Origin: Defluviitaleaceae bacterium
GTDB lineage: Bacteria; Bacillota; Clostridia; Lachnospirales; UBA5962
Direction of reading: 5' to 3'
Assembly: GCA_009779915.1 (NCBI GenBank)
Contig: WRBA01000002.1
Span: 1 to 64,000 of the forward strand
DNA: 64,000 nucleotides
In this document: piece by piece, positions 62,288 through 64,000 of the stretch
How the letters are laid out: each line of letters opens with the position of its first letter
Numbering within the stretch: position 1 is the first letter of the stretch
Made by a program: the position numbers and the translations under genes
The notes under the pieces: model-generated
Seen by the model: only the letters and a program-made list of their open reading frames with translations
Told to the model about the DNA's origin: nothing
The model's database searches: none

Positions 62288-62298
62288 GTTGTACCCCC

Positions 62299-62571
62299 CT
62301 AAAACAAGTCGGAGTGTGTGCCTGTTCGGGTTAGATACAGATACAGTGTATCGTCCTTTTTCCTATAGACGAGCAACCAATCTGGCGTGATGTGGCATTC
62401 CCTACAGTCGATATAATCACCTTTCAATGCGTGGTCTTTATATTTTTCGGGCAACTGCTCACCTTTCTTCAAAATTGCAAGCACTTCTGTGAGCAACGAT
62501 AAGTCGTAACCACGCTTTTCAACTCGCTTCAAATCTTTTTGGAATCTTGTTGTCGGCTTGACCGTGTACAT
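62299..62571 (-). CDS. YafQ/RelE-type mRNA interferase toxin
   Basis: The 90-residue toxin of the ParE/RelE superfamily, YafQ branch, cleaves mRNA on the ribosome in studied members. Recognisable parts are RFQKDLKRVEKRGYDLSLL, the LPEKYKDHALKGDY strand pair, RECHITPDWLLVYRK with the catalytic-region His and Asp, and LTRTGTHSDLF, the typical YafQ end with catalytic His near the C-terminus. All key residues appear present. The ATG overlaps the antitoxin stop by one base (TAATG). Confidence 0.92.
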   Translation of the reverse strand: MYTVKPTTRFQKDLKRVEKRGYDLSLLTEVLAILKKGEQLPEKYKDHALKGDYIDCRECHITPDWLLVYRKKDDTLYLYLTRTGTHSDLF

Positions 62572-62846
62572 TAAGCAAGCAACTCCTTCATCATCTCGTC
62601 AATGTCGGTGTAACTCTTGCCGAGTGTCGGGTTCTTTATCATAGCTTCAACTTCCTCGATTGCGGCTATGGTTTCAGCATTTGGAGTGCTTTTGGACACT
62701 CTAAAGGGTATTCCCTGCTGTCTTACAACGGTTTTTGCAAATACAGTAAACGCTGCTGTCATCGACAAGCCTAAGTCGTTGCAAGTATTGTCAAAGTCAC
62801 GCTTCAAATCTTCGTCCATTCGGATATTGATACTTGTTTGAGCCAT
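62571..62846 (-). CDS. RelB/DinJ family antitoxin
   Basis: The 91-residue antitoxin has an N-terminal ribbon-helix-helix DNA-binding domain (SINIRMDEDLKRDFDNTCNDLGLSMTAAFTVFAKTVV). A toxin-wrapping C-terminal tail follows (NAETIAAIEEVEAMIKNPTLGKSY). The start at 62846 follows AAGGAAG; a GTG three codons earlier is too close to that site. It is coupled to the YafQ toxin by a one-base overlap, and by family it should repress the promoter just upstream. Confidence 0.92.
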   Translation of the reverse strand: MAQTSINIRMDEDLKRDFDNTCNDLGLSMTAAFTVFAKTVVRQQGIPFRVSKSTPNAETIAAIEEVEAMIKNPTLGKSYTDIDEMMKELLA

Positions 62847-62881
62847 TAAAAACACTTCCTTTCTGCTCTTAGTATAACCAT

Positions 62882-62911
62882 CATACCATAAATGTATTTA
62901 CAGTGTCAACG
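62882..62911 (-). promoter_or_regulatory. promoter of the toxin-antitoxin operon
   Basis: Minus-strand TTGACA (62911-62906, perfect), 18-base spacer, TATGAT (62887-62882), 36 bases ahead of the antitoxin start. The -10 area contains an ATACCAT/ATGGTAT-type symmetry that could be the RelB operator. Confidence 0.78.
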
Positions 62912-63060
62912 AATTTGCGCGCAGTTTTTGAATGTATTTTTTGAATGATGTCACAAAGGAATTTACCTTCCTGCTGTTTTGCGGTGCAATCGCAAAATAA
63001 GAGAATAGCCGCCCTGCGGCGGCATAGCTTGATTTTCTTTTTTATTACTTATAGGATATG

Positions 63061-63091
63061 GCCTGTATTGTATTGGCAGTACAATACAGGC
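63061..63091. repeat. 12-bp palindrome near the IS remnant
   Basis: Arms 63061-63072 (GCCTGTATTGTA) and 63080-63091 (TACAATACAGGC) are perfectly complementary around a 7-base loop. The gap 62912-63170 has no gene; it also holds a GCCGCCCTGCGGCGGC palindrome (63008-63024). Confidence 0.65.
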
Positions 63092-63138
63092 GAAGTTGGG
63101 GGGCCGCAAAACAGGGAGCATTATGACAATACAATGCG

Positions 63139-63413
63139 CCCCAAAAGCTAGACACAAAACTAACTTTTGGGGTGCTTTTTTTGAAGAAGCAGACTTATTA
63201 GGCACTGCCGGAGCGCAGATACAACGCTGGGTAAAGCGATGCGAGCACTTTGATACAGAAGGGTTACTGCTAAGAAACGGCAGTTATACTGGAGAGTTTA
63301 AAATAAACGTGATAGAATGTATGCATACACATCAGCTCAGCTATCAATCAATGAAACAGCAGTAGTATTCGGCATACCGGAAGAGAAGGGAAAAATAACG
63401 AGACTAAAAATTT
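63139..63413 (+). mobile_element. degenerate IS3-family remnant (orfA fragment)
   Basis: A terminal-repeat-like palindrome (63139-63147/63164-63172, CCCCAAAAG) leads into a frame translating RWVKRCEHFDTEGLLLRNGSYTGEF and KINVIECMHTHQLSYQS, the helix-turn-helix of IS3 OrfA transposases. The frame then stops (TAG), but the next frame continues INETAVVFGIPEEKGKITRLKI before another stop, showing a frameshift near 63350. No orfB (integrase core) follows. It is an inactive relic that marks this stretch as mobile-element debris. Confidence 0.75.
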
Positions 63414-63421
63414 GAGGAGTG

Positions 63422-63450
63422 TCGACAAACTAATTTTAATATGATATAAT
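63422..63450 (+). promoter_or_regulatory. promoter of the terminal sensor gene
   Basis: TCGACA at 63422-63427 (5 of 6 to consensus), 17-base spacer, TATAAT (perfect) at 63445-63450, about 110 bases ahead of the start codon at 63561. Confidence 0.72.
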
Positions 63451-63560
63451 GCCTCGGATGATATGTGTACAAATGTAAAAAGTGTAAAAGCTGACCCTTA
63501 ATTTCAGCTTGTATATTTTGGTTTAACAAGACCATACTTGTATAAAGAGGAGTGCATTTC

Positions 63561-64000
63561 ATGACAAACATGATATCCAGCGGCATTTATATGTTCTTGC
63601 TGCTGCCTGTTGCTGCGGTATTGATTTCCGCACGAATAAACTATATCAGGACACGGCAAAATCCTATGTTTATGCTTTTGTGCCTGGGTGCCACCGGCTG
63701 GCTTATTACAGATCTTGCGATACTCTATGTTCTTAATGAGAGTATTAATATTTTTATTTGGAATATGTCGACAATATTTGTAGCTATTGCTTGTCTCTCA
63801 CTTTTCCTGACTATATTTCAGTTTTTTTTGCCAGGGCGCAAAATGTCCGAGGGTTTTCTTGTTTTGTTGTGTTCTATCCCTTCCATAACTGCTGTATTGG
63901 CACTTACATCACCTTTTCATACATTTTTAAGAAGTATTCAAAGTATGAATGTCTGGCCCAGGGAAGTTGATTATTCATTAGGCCCTTGGTTTGCGGTTCA
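63561..64000 (+). CDS. N-terminus of a 7TM sensor protein, probably histidine kinase (partial)
   Basis: The frame runs off the window after 146 codons. ATG start behind GAGGAGTG. The translation has at least four hydrophobic segments in the visible part: FLLLPVAAVLISA, MFMLLCLGATGWLITDLAILYVL, FIWNMSTIFVAIACLSLFLTIFQFF, FLVLLCSIPSITAVLALTSP. The SITAVLALTSPFHTF segment is typical of the HisKA_7TM N-terminal sensor module. The kinase part is outside the window, so the output domain is unknown. Confidence 0.75.
   Translation, partial: MTNMISSGIYMFLLLPVAAVLISARINYIRTRQNPMFMLLCLGATGWLITDLAILYVLNESINIFIWNMSTIFVAIACLSLFLTIFQFFLPGRKMSEGFLVLLCSIPSITAVLALTSPFHTFLRSIQSMNVWPREVDYSLGPWFAV

Noticed and set aside
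62963-63205. 80-codon minus-strand frame opposite the IS remnant
   Set aside because: It spans the palindromes and the IS end, with no ribosome site or recognisable protein.
1-64000. CRISPR array
   Set aside because: No regularly spaced direct repeats of 25-40 bases with unique spacers were seen; the repeats present are single palindromes or coding repeats.
59790-64000. Attachment-site duplicate of the ssrA 3-prime end
   Set aside because: No second copy of the TTCGATTCCCCTCATC segment was seen downstream within the window.

Overview
The window looks like chromosome of an anaerobic, AT-rich, Gram-positive bacterium of the class Clostridia. Supporting signs are S-layer-homology (SLH) anchored surface proteins, lipobox lipoproteins, strong AGGAGG-type ribosome sites with frequent TTG/GTG starts, a T-box in front of tyrS, rubredoxin, the dnaE-pfkA-pyk gene order, and an ornithine-fermentation cluster (ord-ortA-ortB) of the amino-acid-fermenting clostridial type. 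I cannot name the species.

Layout. 1-265: a run of short perfect hairpins. 266-4663 (minus): ornithine oxidative-branch genes, a lipid kinase and a stand-alone response regulator. 4723-8854 (minus): a six-gene Mrp/Mbh-type cation/proton antiporter module without the large MrpA N-terminal part. 8955-19111 (minus): housekeeping block dnaE, pfkA, pyk, rubredoxin, acetyltransferase, lepA, hemW. 19290-21084 (plus): TtcA-like sulfurtransferase overlapping a Xer-type recombinase. 21128-35870 (minus): one cobalamin-riboswitch-controlled operon of about 14.7 kb. It encodes a 2877-residue surface protein, a second SLH protein, a membrane-anchored DUF4430 protein, an EcfT, and a fused EcfA-EcfA'-S transporter. 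35889-39593 (minus): amidohydrolase, small membrane protein, flavoprotein, MATE transporter. 39792-44911 (plus): recJ-apt-rdgB, then accessory genes (orphan HicB, secreted hydrolase, broken glyoxalase). 45244-51025 (minus): an oligopeptide ABC transporter, divergent from an RpiR-family regulator and followed by MFS, phosphodiesterase, pepT and T-box-tyrS (plus). 57060-59789: tRNA-Phe, tRNA-Gly, a GNAT plus lincosamide-type nucleotidyltransferase pair, and tmRNA. 59790-63500: a small accessory island behind ssrA with a RelB/YafQ toxin-antitoxin pair, uncharacterised genes, inverted repeats and an IS3 remnant. 63561 to the end: the start of a 7TM sensor protein.

The most striking system is the riboswitch operon. 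Mammalian intrinsic factor and transcobalamin bind B12 between an alpha/alpha barrel and a small beta domain. Here both modules occur together in the giant SLH-anchored protein, and separately in the next two proteins (barrel plus SLH; DUF4430 plus membrane anchor). They are followed by an ECF importer under the same B12 riboswitch. I infer a surface-to-membrane B12 capture relay. It may serve the B12-dependent ornithine aminomutase expected to accompany ord-ortA-ortB, although the oraS/oraE genes are not in this window.
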